A stretch of DNA of 64,000 nt, taken from NCBI GenBank assembly GCA_039636795.1, contig CP143430.1, forward strand, positions 2,046,001-2,110,000, given 5' to 3'. The stretch comes from Micrococcaceae bacterium Sec5.1 (GTDB lineage: Bacteria > Actinomycetota > Actinomycetes > Actinomycetales > Micrococcaceae). This document shows positions 25,428-36,700 of the stretch, piece by piece. Each line of letters starts with the position of its first letter. Positions within the stretch are counted from its first letter, which is position 1. The position numbers were made by a program, and so were the translations under genes. The notes under the pieces were generated by a model. That model was given only the letters and a program-made list of their open reading frames with translations. It searched no databases and was not told the origin of the DNA.

Positions 25428-26072
25428 TTAAAGGCCGATGTCTGCGGTTTGCAAAAGCGCGACGGCGTCCGGCTGGCCTTCGAAGGTGACCAGGGCCTGG
25501 CTGGTGCGGCCGTGCGCATGCATGAGCAATTCGCCGGGTTCGCCAACAATCGCAACCGACACGGGAGCGCGCTTGGCCACATGCCGGGGGCCGGAGGGCC
25601 GCACCAGAACGATGCCGAGGTCCACGCCGCGGTAAAGGAAAGCGGCCCGCTTGATGAGTTCATCCCACAGGGCGTCCGAGTACGCTTCGTCGAGGGCCCG
25701 GGGCGCCCAGCGGTCACCCGCGCGGCGGATGTCCTCGGTGTGGACGAAATATTCGATGAGATTCGACGTCTCGTCCAGCGCCTTGATCTTCAAAGGGGAA
25801 AGGGCTGGCGGGCCTGCGCGGAACGTCTTGACGAGCTCCGCGTAGTCATCAGTGGTCTTCAGCTTGGCAGCAAGTTTGGCCGTTGCTTTGTCCGAAGCCT
25901 TACCGAGGCTGGGAATCAAGAGGCCAATGCCCACGGCAGCTTTACGCTCGCGCAGGTAGAGGTGCGCCGCAAGGTCCCGGGTGAGCCACCCTTGGCAGAG
26001 CGTGGGGGAGTCAGGTCCGGCCGCCAACAGGGTTTCGGCCAGTACTTCTCGGGAAGGATCGACGAAATGCAT
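25428..26072 (-). CDS. TIGR03085 family metal-binding protein (DinB/mycothiol-S-transferase fold)
   Basis: The 214-residue protein starts at the ATG at 26072, giving [29 protein letters not shown] as in the family; a TTG six codons upstream is not supported. The motif [15 protein letters not shown] carries the DinB-like metal His. A later HTEDIRRAG block supplies another metal-site His. The C-terminal half is the SCP2-like domain of actinobacterial maleylpyruvate isomerase-type proteins. The reaction is unknown. No ribosome site is seen; the mRNA may be leaderless. It interrupts hisF and hisI on the other strand. Confidence 0.85.
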   Translation of the reverse strand: MHFVDPSREVLAETLLAAGPDSPTLCQGWLTRDLAAHLYLRERKAAVGIGLLIPSLGKASDKATAKLAAKLKTTDDYAELVKTFRAGPPALSPLKIKALDETSNLIEYFVHTEDIRRAGDRWAPRALDEAYSDALWDELIKRAAFLYRGVDLGIVLVRPSGPRHVAKRAPVSVAIVGEPGELLMHAHGRTSQALVTFEGQPDAVALLQTADIGL

Positions 26073-26161
26073 CACTTGTGAAACTAGCACGATCAGGGCA
26101 AGGTTGCGCAGTGGAACCGCCGCAGAATCCGGCTCCCATCAAAGGCACTAGACTTGATCTG

Positions 26162-26578
26162 ATGTCAGAGCAGTCCGCCCCCAGTCCAACTCCTGCCGTG
26201 GAGCTCTCCAGCGACCCCGGGGACACCCTGCCGCAGGAGATCGCCAGTGCTCTCAAACGGGACTCCGCAGGCCTTGTAGCCGCCATCATCCAGCAGCACG
26301 ATACCCATGAGGTCCTCATGCTTGGCTGGATGGATGACGAGGCACTCCGCCGCACCATGACCACGGGACGCGTGACCTTCTACTCGCGCTCCCGCCAGGA
26401 GTACTGGCGTAAGGGCGACACTTCCGGGCACGTACAGTTCGTGAAGTCAGTCGCCCTTGACTGCGACGGCGATGCCCTCCTGGTCCGCGTGGACCAGATC
26501 GGCGCAGCCTGCCATACCGGTACCCGCACCTGCTTCGACGGGCGCGACCTTTCGGTTGTAACGGGCCACCGCGATTAA
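26162..26578 (+). CDS. hisI: Phosphoribosyl-AMP cyclohydrolase
   Basis: Third step of histidine synthesis. From the ATG at 26162 it has 138 residues: a variable N-terminus of about 35 residues, then [48 protein letters not shown] and the zinc site [28 protein letters not shown]. The longer frame from 26078 lacks family support. No ribosome site precedes this ATG, but TAGACT lies 7 bases upstream, fitting a -10 box of a leaderless mRNA. trpE follows 57 bp later. Confidence 0.94.
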   Translation: MSEQSAPSPTPAVELSSDPGDTLPQEIASALKRDSAGLVAAIIQQHDTHEVLMLGWMDDEALRRTMTTGRVTFYSRSRQEYWRKGDTSGHVQFVKSVALDCDGDALLVRVDQIGAACHTGTRTCFDGRDLSVVTGHRD

Positions 26579-26635
26579 GGCATCCCCTAGTTTCCCTGAC
26601 GCACCACCTAAGACCAAAGGCGGAGAACAATAGCC

Positions 26636-28219
26636 ATGCAGGACCTTGGAATCATCAGCCCGGGCCTGGAAGAGTTCCGCGAACTCGCCGTCCACAGCCG
26701 TGTCATCCCTGTCCGACTCAAAGTCCTGGCCGACGCCGAGACCCCCATCGGGCTGTACCGTAAGCTCGCCAAGGGCCAGCCCGGAACGTTCCTCCTTGAG
26801 TCGGCTGCCGTTGGCGGTGCCTGGTCGCGCTATTCTTTCATTGGTGCCAAGTCCCGGGCCACGCTGACCACGAAGGACGGCCAGGCACACTGGATTGGCG
26901 AGCCGCCCGTCGGCGTTCCCGTGACTGGCAACCCGGTGGAAGCAGTCCGTGACACCATCGCCGCCCTGCAAACGGACCGGTTTGAAGGGCTGCCGCCCTT
27001 TACTTCCGGCCTCGTCGGTTTCCTGGGCTGGGAAGCCGTGCGCCATTGGGAGAAGCTGACGGCACCGCCGGAAGATGACCTCCAGCTGCCCGAGATGGCC
27101 CTGAACCTGGTCACCGACATGGCAGTGCACGACAATGTGGACGGCACAGTCCTCCTGATCGCCAACGCGATCAACTTCGACAACAGTTCCGAGCGTGTGG
27201 ATGACGCCTGGCACGACGCCGTGGCGCGGGTTAAAGCGCTGCTGGACCAGGTCAGTACCCCTGTTGCCCAACCCGTCTCGGTGCTGGAGCCGGCCGCACT
27301 GGATTTCGCGTCCAGCGTGCAGGAACGCTGGGACGAGGCCAAGTACCTGGAAGCCATCGATCGCGGCAAGGAAGCGATCGTCGATGGCGAGGTCTTCCAG
27401 GTGGTCATCTCGCGCCGCTTCGAAATGGAGTGCCAGGCCGATCCGCTGGATGTTTACCGCGTACTGCGCAACACCAACCCGAGCCCTTACATGTACATCT
27501 TCAGCCTCGAAGATGCTGACGGACGCGAGTACTCGATCGTGGGTTCCTCCCCGGAAGCGTTGGTGACGGTAACCGGCGGCGAAGTCATTACGCACCCCAT
27601 CGCCGGATCGCGTCCCCGTGGCAAGACTGTTGAAGCTGACAAAGCCCTGGCCACGGAACTTTTGGCCGACCAGAAGGAGCGTGCAGAGCACCTCATGCTG
27701 GTTGACCTTTCACGTAACGACCTCTCAAAGGTCTGCGTTGCCGGCACGATTGACGTCACCCAGTTCATGGAGGTGGAGCGTTTCAGCCACATCATGCACT
27801 TGGTGTCCACTGTGGTGGGGGAGTTGGCTCCGCATGCCAAGGCCTACGACGTCCTGAAGGCAACATTCCCTGCGGGTACCCTTTCCGGTGCCCCGAAACC
27901 GCGGGCGTTGCGCCTCCTGGACGAGCTCGAACCGCACCGCCGCGGTATCTATGGTGGCGTTGTGGGTTACCTCGACTTTGCCGGTGACATGGACATGGCG
28001 ATTGCCATCCGTTCTGCGTTGCTGCGGGAAGGCCGGGCCTACGTGCAGGCTGGCGGCGGGATTGTTGCTGACTCACACAAACCGTCGGAAGCCCTTGAAA
28101 CGGTGAACAAGGCTGCTGCGCCGCTTCGGGCAGTGCACACGGCGGGTTCGCTGCAGAATATTTCCGCCGAGACAGTGCGGGATAAAGGAATCGTCGACGG
28201 CGGGACGCCCGCCTCATGA
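26636..28219 (+). CDS. trpE: Anthranilate synthase component I
   Basis: Makes anthranilate from chorismate with ammonia supplied by TrpG, which is not in this window. The 527-residue protein has the N-terminal regulatory domain with the tryptophan-binding LLES motif (GTFLLESAA) and the chorismate-binding domain with DGEVFQVVISRRFE, PITHP-like HPIAGSRPRG, LVDLSRNDLSKV and TFPAGTLSGAPKPRALR. LLES predicts feedback inhibition by tryptophan. It overlaps the next gene by ATGA. No leader peptide or T-box was found in the 57 bp upstream. Confidence 0.97.
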   Translation: MQDLGIISPGLEEFRELAVHSRVIPVRLKVLADAETPIGLYRKLAKGQPGTFLLESAAVGGAWSRYSFIGAKSRATLTTKDGQAHWIGEPPVGVPVTGNPVEAVRDTIAALQTDRFEGLPPFTSGLVGFLGWEAVRHWEKLTAPPEDDLQLPEMALNLVTDMAVHDNVDGTVLLIANAINFDNSSERVDDAWHDAVARVKALLDQVSTPVAQPVSVLEPAALDFASSVQERWDEAKYLEAIDRGKEAIVDGEVFQVVISRRFEMECQADPLDVYRVLRNTNPSPYMYIFSLEDADGREYSIVGSSPEALVTVTGGEVITHPIAGSRPRGKTVEADKALATELLADQKERAEHLMLVDLSRNDLSKVCVAGTIDVTQFMEVERFSHIMHLVSTVVGELAPHAKAYDVLKATFPAGTLSGAPKPRALRLLDELEPHRRGIYGGVVGYLDFAGDMDMAIAIRSALLREGRAYVQAGGGIVADSHKPSEALETVNKAAAPLRAVHTAGSLQNISAETVRDKGIVDGGTPAS

Positions 28220-28818
28220 CCGCTGAAGCACAGGGGCCGACGGCGACCACATCGCCGCGCTGGGCCCGGAAGTCAACGCTTGTTCTGGCCACGGCACTCC
28301 TGGCCCTGGCTGTATTTGGAACCACCACGCAGACGTGGATCGAGGTCCGTCTGGACCCGACAGCTGCTTCCAACAGCGACCTCCACGTTCAAGGCAGCAA
28401 GGCGGCCACGGCCGTTACCGCACTGGCACTTGTAGCACTTGCCGGTGGGCTGGCGGCTTCCATTGCAGGGCGGATCGCCCGCTGGATCATCGCAGCACTC
28501 CTTGTCCTCTCAGCTGCGGGCATTATCCTGGCGGCAGTCACAGTGCTGTCTGACCCTCTCGGTGCCGCGCAGGGTTCCATCGCTGCGGCAACCGGCATCT
28601 CGGGAGGTCAGGCGAGCGTGGCCACAACGGTCTTCCCTGTCCTGGCAATCGTGGCCGGTGCCTTGCTTGCCGTCTGTGCAGTGGTCTTGCCGCTGGCCGG
28701 ACGGTATTGGAAAAGCCGCACCAAGTACGACGCCGCTGCCGTCAAGGAACGCGGTAGCGGACCAGTGGACGAGATCGACAGCTGGGACAGTCTTTCCCGC
28801 GGCGAAGACCCAACCTAA
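28216..28818 (+). CDS. Trp biosynthesis-associated membrane protein (TIGR02234 type)
   Basis: The 200-residue protein has four likely helices: about 20-40 (TLVLATALLALAVFGTTTQTW), 62-80, 86-110 and 140-162, then a soluble acidic tail ending SWDSLSRGEDPT. A membrane protein of this layout is typically found between trpE and trpC in actinobacteria. Its function is not established; a transporter or regulator is possible. It is coupled to trpE by a 4-bp overlap. Confidence 0.85.
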   Translation: MTAEAQGPTATTSPRWARKSTLVLATALLALAVFGTTTQTWIEVRLDPTAASNSDLHVQGSKAATAVTALALVALAGGLAASIAGRIARWIIAALLVLSAAGIILAAVTVLSDPLGAAQGSIAAATGISGGQASVATTVFPVLAIVAGALLAVCAVVLPLAGRYWKSRTKYDAAAVKERGSGPVDEIDSWDSLSRGEDPT

Positions 28819-28949
28819 GCAGCCCAGCAATCTTTCGGGCCGGTATGGCGCAACATAAGCGCCAGCGCCGGTCCTGACGTCGGACGATGTCCCGGCCGCC
28901 GTCAATAAATGGCAGAATGTAAGCAGTATTCATCCTGAGGAGATTCCAC

Positions 28950-29222
28950 ATGAGCAAAACCACAGTGTCCGCAAACCAAGCTACCTCCACCATGGCCAGC
29001 CACGCTGATGCCATCGGCCACGGTAACAGCCCGGCTGCCTGGACCTGCGTGATTGTGATGCTGGTCGGCGCCCTGATTTCCTCCATTGCTTTCGTCATCG
29101 CCAGCACCCCCATCTTCATCGGCGGTGTCGTGGTCATGGTGGCCGGCCTCATCGTTGGCTGGGCCATGCGCAAGGCCGGCTACGGAGTGGGTGGCAGCAA
29201 GCTGCAGAACAACGGCCACTAA
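28950..29222 (+). CDS. HGxxPAAW family membrane protein
   Basis: The 90-residue protein carries the signature HGNSPAAW near residue 30, followed by two helices (CVIVMLVGALISSIAFVIAS and FIGGVVVMVAGLIVGWAMRKAGYG). TGAGGAG provides a good ribosome site. This small family typically sits directly before trpC in actinobacteria; its role is unknown. trpC starts 2 bp after its stop. Confidence 0.85.
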   Translation: MSKTTVSANQATSTMASHADAIGHGNSPAAWTCVIVMLVGALISSIAFVIASTPIFIGGVVVMVAGLIVGWAMRKAGYGVGGSKLQNNGH

Positions 29223-29224
29223 TC

Positions 29225-30043
29225 GTGACCGTTCTTGACGACATCATCGTCGGCGTCAAGGAGGACATGGAAGCCCGCCGCCGGCTTGTGTCCCTCGTTG
29301 AGCTGAAGGACCGCGTTGCTGGTGCAGCCCCCGCGCGTGACGCTTGGGCTGCCCTGGGTGGTACCTCGTCGAATCGTGACGATCTCAAGGTCATCGCTGA
29401 AATCAAGCGTCGTAGCCCCTCCAAAGGCGACCTCGCGCCCATTGATGATCCGGCTTCGCTCGCGGTGCAGTACGAACATGGCGGAGCTTCGGTCATCAGC
29501 GTCCTTACCGAGAAGCGACGTTTCGGCGGATCGCTGGCAGATCTCGATGCCGTACGTGCCGCCGTCGATATTCCCTTGCTGCGCAAGGACTTCACGGTGG
29601 ACGATTACCAGATCTGGGAAGCCCGCGCCCATGGTGCGGACCTTATTCTGCTGATCGTTGCGGCCTTGTCCGACTCGGAGCTGGCTCACTTCAGTGCCCT
29701 CAGCCATGAGCTTGGCATGAACGTGCTCGTGGAAACGCACACCGAAGAGGAAATTGAGCGTGCCGTCGCTGCGCAGGCCAAGATCATCGGCATCAACGTC
29801 CGCAACCTGAAGACGCTCGACGTCGACCGTTCAGTTTTCGGTTCACTGGCCGGTTTGATTCCGGCTGAGGCAGTGATTGTTGCGGAGTCCGGCGTGCGGA
29901 CGGCCGAGGACGTCACGCACTATGCCGCGAGCGGCGCCAATGCCATCTTGGTGGGGGAGGCGCTGGTCAGCGACTCAACCCCGCGCGAACGCATCACCGA
30001 ATTCAAGGCAGCTGGAGCTGCCGCCATCGCCGTCAGGAACTGA
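29225..30043 (+). CDS. trpC: Indole-3-glycerol-phosphate synthase
   Basis: Forms indole glycerol phosphate for tryptophan. The 272-residue TIM barrel starts at GTG, with the catalytic lysine motif VIAEIKRRSPSKGDL, ISVLTEKRRFGGSL, LLRKDFTVDDYQIWEA, GINVRNLKTLDVD and VAESGV. It is a stand-alone enzyme, not fused to TrpF. Confidence 0.96.
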   Translation: MTVLDDIIVGVKEDMEARRRLVSLVELKDRVAGAAPARDAWAALGGTSSNRDDLKVIAEIKRRSPSKGDLAPIDDPASLAVQYEHGGASVISVLTEKRRFGGSLADLDAVRAAVDIPLLRKDFTVDDYQIWEARAHGADLILLIVAALSDSELAHFSALSHELGMNVLVETHTEEEIERAVAAQAKIIGINVRNLKTLDVDRSVFGSLAGLIPAEAVIVAESGVRTAEDVTHYAASGANAILVGEALVSDSTPRERITEFKAAGAAAIAVRN

Positions 30044-30157
30044 GGCAGTACCTGAAACAAGGCGACAGCCATGAGGCAGCCCGGGCATGAGCCTGCGGCT
30101 GCCTTGTGGCACGTGGAACTACCCGATGAACTAACTTCGAACAGGACGGTGAGACTG

Positions 30158-31534
30158 ATGGTGGACGCGCCAACAGCCAGCTCGGAAGAGAATGCGGCCG
30201 ACGCATTCCTGCAAGGTGGCACTTCGCTGCGCAACGCGGCCGGGCCCTACTTCGGTAACTACGGTGGCCGTTGGATGCCGGAGTCACTTATCGCCGCACT
30301 CGACGAAGTCCAGGACACGTTCGAAAAAGCCAAGGCCGATCCCGAGTTCCTCGCGGAGTTGAAGGACCTCAACAAAAACTACTCCGGGCGTCCGTCGCTG
30401 CTGACAGAGGCCAAGCGCTTCTCCAAGCACGCTGGTGGCGCGAGGATTTTCCTCAAGCGTGAAGACCTCAACCACACCGGTTCGCACAAGATCAACAACG
30501 TCCTGGGGCAAGCCCTCCTGGCCAAGCGCATGGGCAAGACCCGGGTCATTGCCGAAACCGGCGCAGGCCAGCACGGCGTTGCCAGCGCGACGGCAGCCGC
30601 CCTCCTGGGCCTTGAATGTGTTGTCTACATGGGCGCGGAGGACTGCCGCCGTCAGGCTTTGAACGTTGCCCGCATGCAACTGCTCGGCGCCACTGTGGTT
30701 CCCGTGACCAATGGTTCGCAGACCCTCAAGGACGCCATCAACGACGCCCTGCGGGATTGGGTTTCGAACGTGGAGAACACCCACTACCTACTGGGTACCG
30801 CGGCCGGAGCTCACCCGTTCCCCGCCATGGTTCGTTTCTTCCACGAAGTGATCGGCGAGGAAGCCCGCGCTCAGATCCTGGACCAGACTGGCAAGCTGCC
30901 CGACGCCATCTGTGCCTGCATCGGTGGTGGCTCCAATGCCATCGGCCTGTTCCACAGCTTCCTGGACGACGCATCCGTGAAGATCTACGGCTTTGAGGCA
31001 GGTGGCGACGGCGTAGAGACCGGGCGTCACGCTGCAGCAATCTCCCTGGGACGTCCCGGTGTGCTGCACGGTGCCCGTTCCTACCTCATGCAGGACGAAG
31101 ACGGTCAGACCATCGAATCCCACTCGATCTCTGCCGGACTGGACTACCCCAGCGTGGGACCCGAGCACTCGTACCTCGCGGACATTGGACGCGTGACGTA
31201 CGAGCCCATCACTGACACCGAAGCCATGGACGCCTTCAGCCTCCTGTGCCGGACTGAGGGGATCATCCCCGCTATCGAGTCTGCGCACGCGCTTGCCGGT
31301 GCCATCAAGGTGGGCAAGCGCCTCACCGAGGGTAAAGAGGACCCGTCCGAGATCTCCGTGATCGTGAACCTGTCCGGTCGTGGGGACAAGGACGTGGAAA
31401 CCGCAGCCGCATGGTTCAACATGTTGGACGAAGAAGGTCACGTCAAGGGCACCACCCTGTCTACCCGCAAGCCCAAAGGTCCTGCAGAGCGCACCTCCGA
31501 AGCAGCCGTGGATGTAAACGAGGACCAGAACTGA
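30158..31534 (+). CDS. trpB: Tryptophan synthase, beta chain
   Basis: Condenses indole with serine using pyridoxal phosphate. The 458-residue protein has the PLP lysine in [39 protein letters not shown], and the phosphate-binding [11 protein letters not shown]. The start at 30158 was chosen because the preceding 29 codons of the open frame do not look like the family and GGTGAG lies upstream. About 30 N-terminal and 35 C-terminal residues extend beyond the usual 395-400. It overlaps trpA by 1 bp. Confidence 0.95.
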   Translation: MVDAPTASSEENAADAFLQGGTSLRNAAGPYFGNYGGRWMPESLIAALDEVQDTFEKAKADPEFLAELKDLNKNYSGRPSLLTEAKRFSKHAGGARIFLKREDLNHTGSHKINNVLGQALLAKRMGKTRVIAETGAGQHGVASATAAALLGLECVVYMGAEDCRRQALNVARMQLLGATVVPVTNGSQTLKDAINDALRDWVSNVENTHYLLGTAAGAHPFPAMVRFFHEVIGEEARAQILDQTGKLPDAICACIGGGSNAIGLFHSFLDDASVKIYGFEAGGDGVETGRHAAAISLGRPGVLHGARSYLMQDEDGQTIESHSISAGLDYPSVGPEHSYLADIGRVTYEPITDTEAMDAFSLLCRTEGIIPAIESAHALAGAIKVGKRLTEGKEDPSEISVIVNLSGRGDKDVETAAAWFNMLDEEGHVKGTTLSTRKPKGPAERTSEAAVDVNEDQN

Positions 31535-32346
31535 TGACTGAACAATTCGCCAGCAAATCTGCTGCTGCCATCGACCGTGCCAAGGCTGAAGGCCGGGCAG
31601 CCCTTGTCGGATACCTTCCGGCGGGCTACCCCACTGTCCAGGACAGCATCGAGGCAGGCATTGCCCTGGCACGGAACGGTGCGGACCTCATCGAGATCGG
31701 TATTCCCTACTCCGATCCAGTGATGGACGGACCTGTAATCCAGGCTGCAACCACGGAAGCGATCAACAACGGTTTCCGCGTCGCCAATGTCTTCGACGTC
31801 GTTGCGGGGATTACTGCCGCTACTGACGCCGCCGTGTTGGTGATGACCTACTGGAACCCGGTTATGCGGATGGGTGTGGATGAGTTTTCCCGCCGTCTGG
31901 CCGAATCCGGGGGAGCAGGCCTGATTACTCCAGACCTTATTCCGGATGAAGCCAGTGAATGGTTCGCAGCCTCGGACAAATACGGACTGGACAGGGTCTT
32001 CCTGGTGGCTCCGTCGTCAACGCCGGAACGCATGGATATGACTGTCAAGGCGAGCCGTGGCTTTGTGTATGCCGTCTCCATCATGGGCGTGACCGGCACG
32101 CGCCAGTCCGTCAGCAGCACCGCCGAAAACGTCGTGGCACGTGCCCATGCTGCTGGCGCGGAACGGGTTTGCGTTGGCCTTGGTGTTTCCAACCCGGATC
32201 ATGTTCGCGAGATAGCTGCCTACGCGGACGGCGTGATCGTCGGCACCGCGCTCGTGGCGGCCCTCCGCGACGGCGGCGTTGACGCCGTCGGCCAACTCAC
32301 CAAGAACCTCAGCGCCGGCTTGGGCCGCGCAGCTGCAGACGCCTAG
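31534..32346 (+). CDS. trpA: Tryptophan synthase, alpha chain
   Basis: Cleaves indole glycerol phosphate and channels indole to TrpB. The 270-residue TIM barrel starts at the ATG at 31534, overlapping the trpB stop (TGATG). Motifs are LVGYLPAGYPTVQDS, the catalytic DLIEIGIPYSDPVMDGPVIQAA, and GRGFVYAVSIMGVTG-like SRGFVYAVSIMGVTGTR with VGLGVSNPDHV. The open frame continues upstream in another gene and was not used. Confidence 0.96.
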   Translation: MTEQFASKSAAAIDRAKAEGRAALVGYLPAGYPTVQDSIEAGIALARNGADLIEIGIPYSDPVMDGPVIQAATTEAINNGFRVANVFDVVAGITAATDAAVLVMTYWNPVMRMGVDEFSRRLAESGGAGLITPDLIPDEASEWFAASDKYGLDRVFLVAPSSTPERMDMTVKASRGFVYAVSIMGVTGTRQSVSSTAENVVARAHAAGAERVCVGLGVSNPDHVREIAAYADGVIVGTALVAALRDGGVDAVGQLTKNLSAGLGRAAADA

Positions 32347-32367
32347 GAAAAGGAAACAGCGAAGCCC

Positions 32368-33522
32368 ATGCAGACCGTCCTCCACGCAGCGGCAATGGTT
32401 CCACTGAGCATCCCGAGCCCATCGTGGTCCGGTTTCGACATTCCGCTGCCGTGGGGGACGCTGCGTATCCACGCTTACGCCCTCTGCATCTTGGCGGGCA
32501 TCATCATCGGCCTCTGGCTGACGGCCGCCCGATGGAAGCGCCGTGGAGCCCCGGAGGGCAGCCTGTGGGATATCGCCATTTGGGCGATTCCTTTCGGCAT
32601 CATCGGTGGCCGGCTTTACCACGTGTTTTCGTCCCCGGATGCTTACTTTGGCCCTGGGTTCGATGGCACAGGTGACCTCTCCCTGATTCCGCAGATACAG
32701 CGAGGCGGCCTGGGTATTTGGGGCGCCGTGCTGCTTGGCGCCGTGGGTGCCTGGATCGGTTGCCGTCGGGCGGGCGTCAAGCTCACGGCGTTCCTGGATG
32801 CCGCGGCTCCCGGATTGCTGCTTGCCCAGGCGATCGGCCGTTGGGGCAACTGGTTCAACCAGGAACTCTTCGGCGCTCCCACCACGTTGCCGTGGGGACT
32901 CCAGATTGACCCTGCAAACGCCAACTTCCCAGCGGGTATGCCGGCAGACACGCTCTTCCACCCGACGTTCCTCTATGAATTCCTGTGGAACATCCTGGGC
33001 GTCGCCATTCTGCTCCTGCTGGACCGGAAGTTCCACTTCCGCCGCGGACGCCTGTTCTGGCTCTACGCGATGTATTACACGCTGGGCCGCGTGTGGATCG
33101 AAGCGCTCAGGATTGACGACGCCGAGCAAATCAGCCTCTTCGGGATCACCACCAGGCTGAACGTGTGGACGAGTATCTTCGTCTTCATTGCGGCGCTGGT
33201 TATCTTCCTTGTTCTCGGCAGGGGAGGACGGCCGCAGCCGGATACCCCTTATTTACCGGGCAAGGAACCTGAAGCCATGCCGGCCAAAGATGAGGCATCC
33301 GTGACGAGCGTCACCAGTCATGATGTGGACCCATCTGTCTCGGATAGTGGTTCCCGTGGTAATCTCCCAGATAACCAAAGCGATCCGGGCCACGTTGACG
33401 AGCCGCAGGATGCAGCAGGAGATTCGGCAAAGGACTCACCGTCCAAGGCGGAATCGGAATCTGCTGCGACTGCCGCAAGGAAGGCCCCCGGATCCTCGCT
33501 GGAAGCTGACGACACCAAGTAG
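32368..33522 (+). CDS. lgt: Prolipoprotein diacylglyceryl transferase
   Basis: Transfers diacylglycerol to the lipobox cysteine of lipoproteins in the membrane. The 384-residue protein has seven helices, with IAIWAIPFGIIGGRLYHV and the Lgt signature IGRWGNWFNQELFG, plus WLYAMYYTLGRVWIEALR. The last 100 residues are a hydrophilic Ser/Asp/Glu/Lys-rich tail, probably disordered and cytoplasmic, longer than in Gram-negative Lgt but common in actinobacteria. It follows trpA by 21 bp. Confidence 0.96.
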   Translation: MQTVLHAAAMVPLSIPSPSWSGFDIPLPWGTLRIHAYALCILAGIIIGLWLTAARWKRRGAPEGSLWDIAIWAIPFGIIGGRLYHVFSSPDAYFGPGFDGTGDLSLIPQIQRGGLGIWGAVLLGAVGAWIGCRRAGVKLTAFLDAAAPGLLLAQAIGRWGNWFNQELFGAPTTLPWGLQIDPANANFPAGMPADTLFHPTFLYEFLWNILGVAILLLLDRKFHFRRGRLFWLYAMYYTLGRVWIEALRIDDAEQISLFGITTRLNVWTSIFVFIAALVIFLVLGRGGRPQPDTPYLPGKEPEAMPAKDEASVTSVTSHDVDPSVSDSGSRGNLPDNQSDPGHVDEPQDAAGDSAKDSPSKAESESAATAARKAPGSSLEADDTK

Positions 33523-33677
33523 TCGCTTCCGGCAAAGGGGCAACAGAGTCACCGCTCGTAGGGCCCAGTCCACAGCGTCGTGGCACCCCGGAAACCGGAT
33601 CGCAGCATACCGATGTTCACTGGTCAAGCCGGGGCCAGTGGTCTGCGTAACTGTTCGTTGCGCTTGATTGGCTGGCC

Positions 33678-33683
33678 TACAAT
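33678..33683 (+). promoter_or_regulatory. Candidate -10 box for gltB
   Basis: TACAAT lies about 100 bp before the gltB start in a 260-bp gap after lgt. A TTCGTT 18 bp upstream (33654-33659) could be the -35. This is a consensus match by eye only. Confidence 0.3.
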
Positions 33684-33782
33684 TCCAATAACTAGCGCTT
33701 TGTTGTGCCCATCACAAGGGCATGCAAGGTGGGGCCAACGTTGTCCCTTCCATACGCACGATCACGAGGAAGGACGTCTCCC

Positions 33783-36700
33783 ATGACCCATCTTCATAAC
33801 CCCGGTTGGTCCGAAAATATCGAACCGCAGGGTGCCATGTCTCCATTCAAGCGCTTTGCTGCGCTTCCGGAGGCCCGGGGTCTTTACAACCCGGACAAGG
33901 AGAAGGACGCCTGCGGCCTGGCAATTATTGCCACGCTCCGCGGGGAACCGGGATACGACATCGTGGAAGCGGCTCTGACTGCCCTCCGCAATCTCGAACA
34001 CCGCGGCGCCGTGGGCGCCGATGAAGGTACTGGCGACGGTGCGGGCCTGCTGATGCAGGTTCCGGACGAGTTCTTCAGGGCCGTCACCGAATTCGAACTG
34101 CCCGCTCCGGGCCAGTACGTGGTGGGCACCGCCTTCCTTCCTGCTGAATCGCGCGAAGCAGCTACGGCCAAGGCCGGCATCGAAGCCCTTGCAACAGATG
34201 AGGGCCTCACTGTCCTTGGCTGGCGTGAAGTTCCGGTTGTCGCAGACCTGGTGGGTGCCATGGCACGGGCATGTATGCCGTACTTCTCGCAGCCTTTCTT
34301 TGCTTCCGCTACCGGCGAGCAGCTTGAGCGCAATGAACTTGACTCACGCGCCTGGCGAATCCGCAAGCGCGCTCAGAACAAGTACGGCGTCTACTTCCCG
34401 TCGCTGTCCTCGCGCACCATTGTGTACAAGGGCATGCTGACGACGGCCCAGTTGGAGCCGTTCTACCCGGACCTTTCGGACCAGCGCTTCAAGACGAAGC
34501 TGGCCATTGTCCACTCACGCTTTTCCACGAACACGTTCCCGTCGTGGCCTTTGGCGCAGCCGTTCCGCACCATCGCCCACAACGGCGAAATCAATACGGT
34601 CAAGGGCAACCGCAACTGGATGCGTGCACGCCAGTCACAGTTGGCCAGCCCGCTGCTGGGCGACACCCCGGAAGAGCTGTACCCGATCTGCACCCCGGGT
34701 GCCTCGGACTCTGCTTCCTTCGATGAAGTAGCCGAGCTCCTGTGGCTGTCCGGCCGGCCAATCACGCACTCGATCATGATGATGATCCCGGAGGCGTGGG
34801 AGAACCACGCCACCATGGATCCGGCCCGTCGCGCCTTCTACGAATACCATTCGCTGCTCATGGAGCCGTGGGATGGTCCTGCCGCTGTCTCCTTCACTGA
34901 CGGCAACCTCGTTGGCGCAACGCTGGACCGTAATGGTCTGCGCCCGGGACGTTACTGGATCACTGAAGACGGCCTGATCATTTTCGCCTCGGAAGTGGGC
35001 GTTATCGAGGTCGAACCTTCCAACGTGGTCAAGAAGGGTCGCGTCGCACCGGGCAAGATGTTCCTGGTGGACACAGAAGCCGGGCGCATCATCGACGACG
35101 CCGAGGTCAAGGCCGAGGTCGCTGCAGCCAACCCTTGGGCCGAATGGCTCAAGGACAACCTGATCGACATCAACGAGCTCCCCGAGCGCGAGCACGTACG
35201 CCACACCGCTGCATCGGTGAACATCCGCCAGCGGACCTTCGGTTACACCACTGAGGAACTGAAGATCCTGCTGGGCCCCATGGCCCGCACGGGTGCCGAG
35301 CCCCTGGGTGCCATGGGTTCCGATACCCCGGTTGCCGTGTTGTCCAAGCGCCCGCGCTTGCTGTTCGACTACTTCGTGCAGTCCTTCGCCCAGGTCACCA
35401 ACCCGCCGCTGGACGCCATCCGCGAAGAGCTGGTGACGTCACTGAAGTGCGCCATCGGACCCAACGGCAACCTCCTGGATGGCAAGCAGGTCCGCCAACC
35501 GCAGATCTCCCTGCCCTTCCCCGTGATCAACAACGATCAACTCGCCAAGATCTCGAACATCGAAAACGCCGACGGCGACCGCATCGCCATGAAGGTACGT
35601 GGCCTTTACCGTCCGGAGGGTGGGGAAGCGGCACTGCGTGCCCGCCTGACAGAGATCTGCGAGCAGGTTTCCGGCGCGATCAACCGTGGCGTGCAGTATG
35701 TTGTGCTGTCCGACCGTGACTCAAACGCGCAGTGGGCACCCATTCCCTCGCTCCTGCTGGTCAGCGCTGTCCACCACCACTTGCTCCGCAGTGCAAACCG
35801 CACCAAGACGGCACTCGTGGTTGAGGCCGGCGACGTCCGCGAGACGCACCATGTCGCCGTACTCATTGGCTATGGCGCATCGGCAGTGAACCCCTACCTC
35901 GCCATGGAATCGGTTGAACAGCTGATCTCCAACGGCGACGTTGAGGGCGTGACTCCGGAAGACGGCGTTTACAACCTCATCAAGGGCCTCGGCAAGGGTG
36001 TCCTGAAGATCATGTCCAAGATGGGCATCTCCACAGTTGCCTCCTACACCGGCGCCCAGACCTTTGAGGCACTGGGCCTGTCGCAGGAACTCGTTGACGA
36101 ATTCTTCTCGGGTACGCACTCCCAACTGGGTGGCGTGGGCCTGGACGTTATTGCCGCCGAAGTTTCCGCACGGCACCAGATGGCGTACCCCGAGGGCGGA
36201 ATCGAGCACCCGCACCAGCCGTTGCTCGGCGGCGGCGAGTACCAGTGGCGCCGTGACGGTGAACCACACCTCTTCAACCCGGAGACTGTGTTCCGCTTGC
36301 AGCACGCCACGCGTGAGCGTCGCTACGACATCTTCAAGGCCTACACCAAGGGCGTTGACGATCAGTCCGAGAACCTGATGACACTGCGTGGGTTGCTCAA
36401 GTTCAAGAGTGACGTCCGCCCGGCCGTGCCGCTTGAGGAAGTGGAGTCGGTCTCCAGCATCGTCAAGCGTTTCTCCACCGGCGCCATGAGCTACGGCTCG
36501 ATCTCCAAGGAAGCCCACGAGACACTCGCTATCGCCATGAACCGTTTGGGCGCCAAGTCCAACACCGGTGAAGGTGGCGAGGACGTTGACCGCCTGCTGG
36601 ATCCGGAGCGCCGTTCTGCCATCAAGCAGATTGCTTCCGGCCGCTTCGGTGTCACCAGCCTCTACCTGACCAACGCTGACGACATCCAAATCAAGATGGC

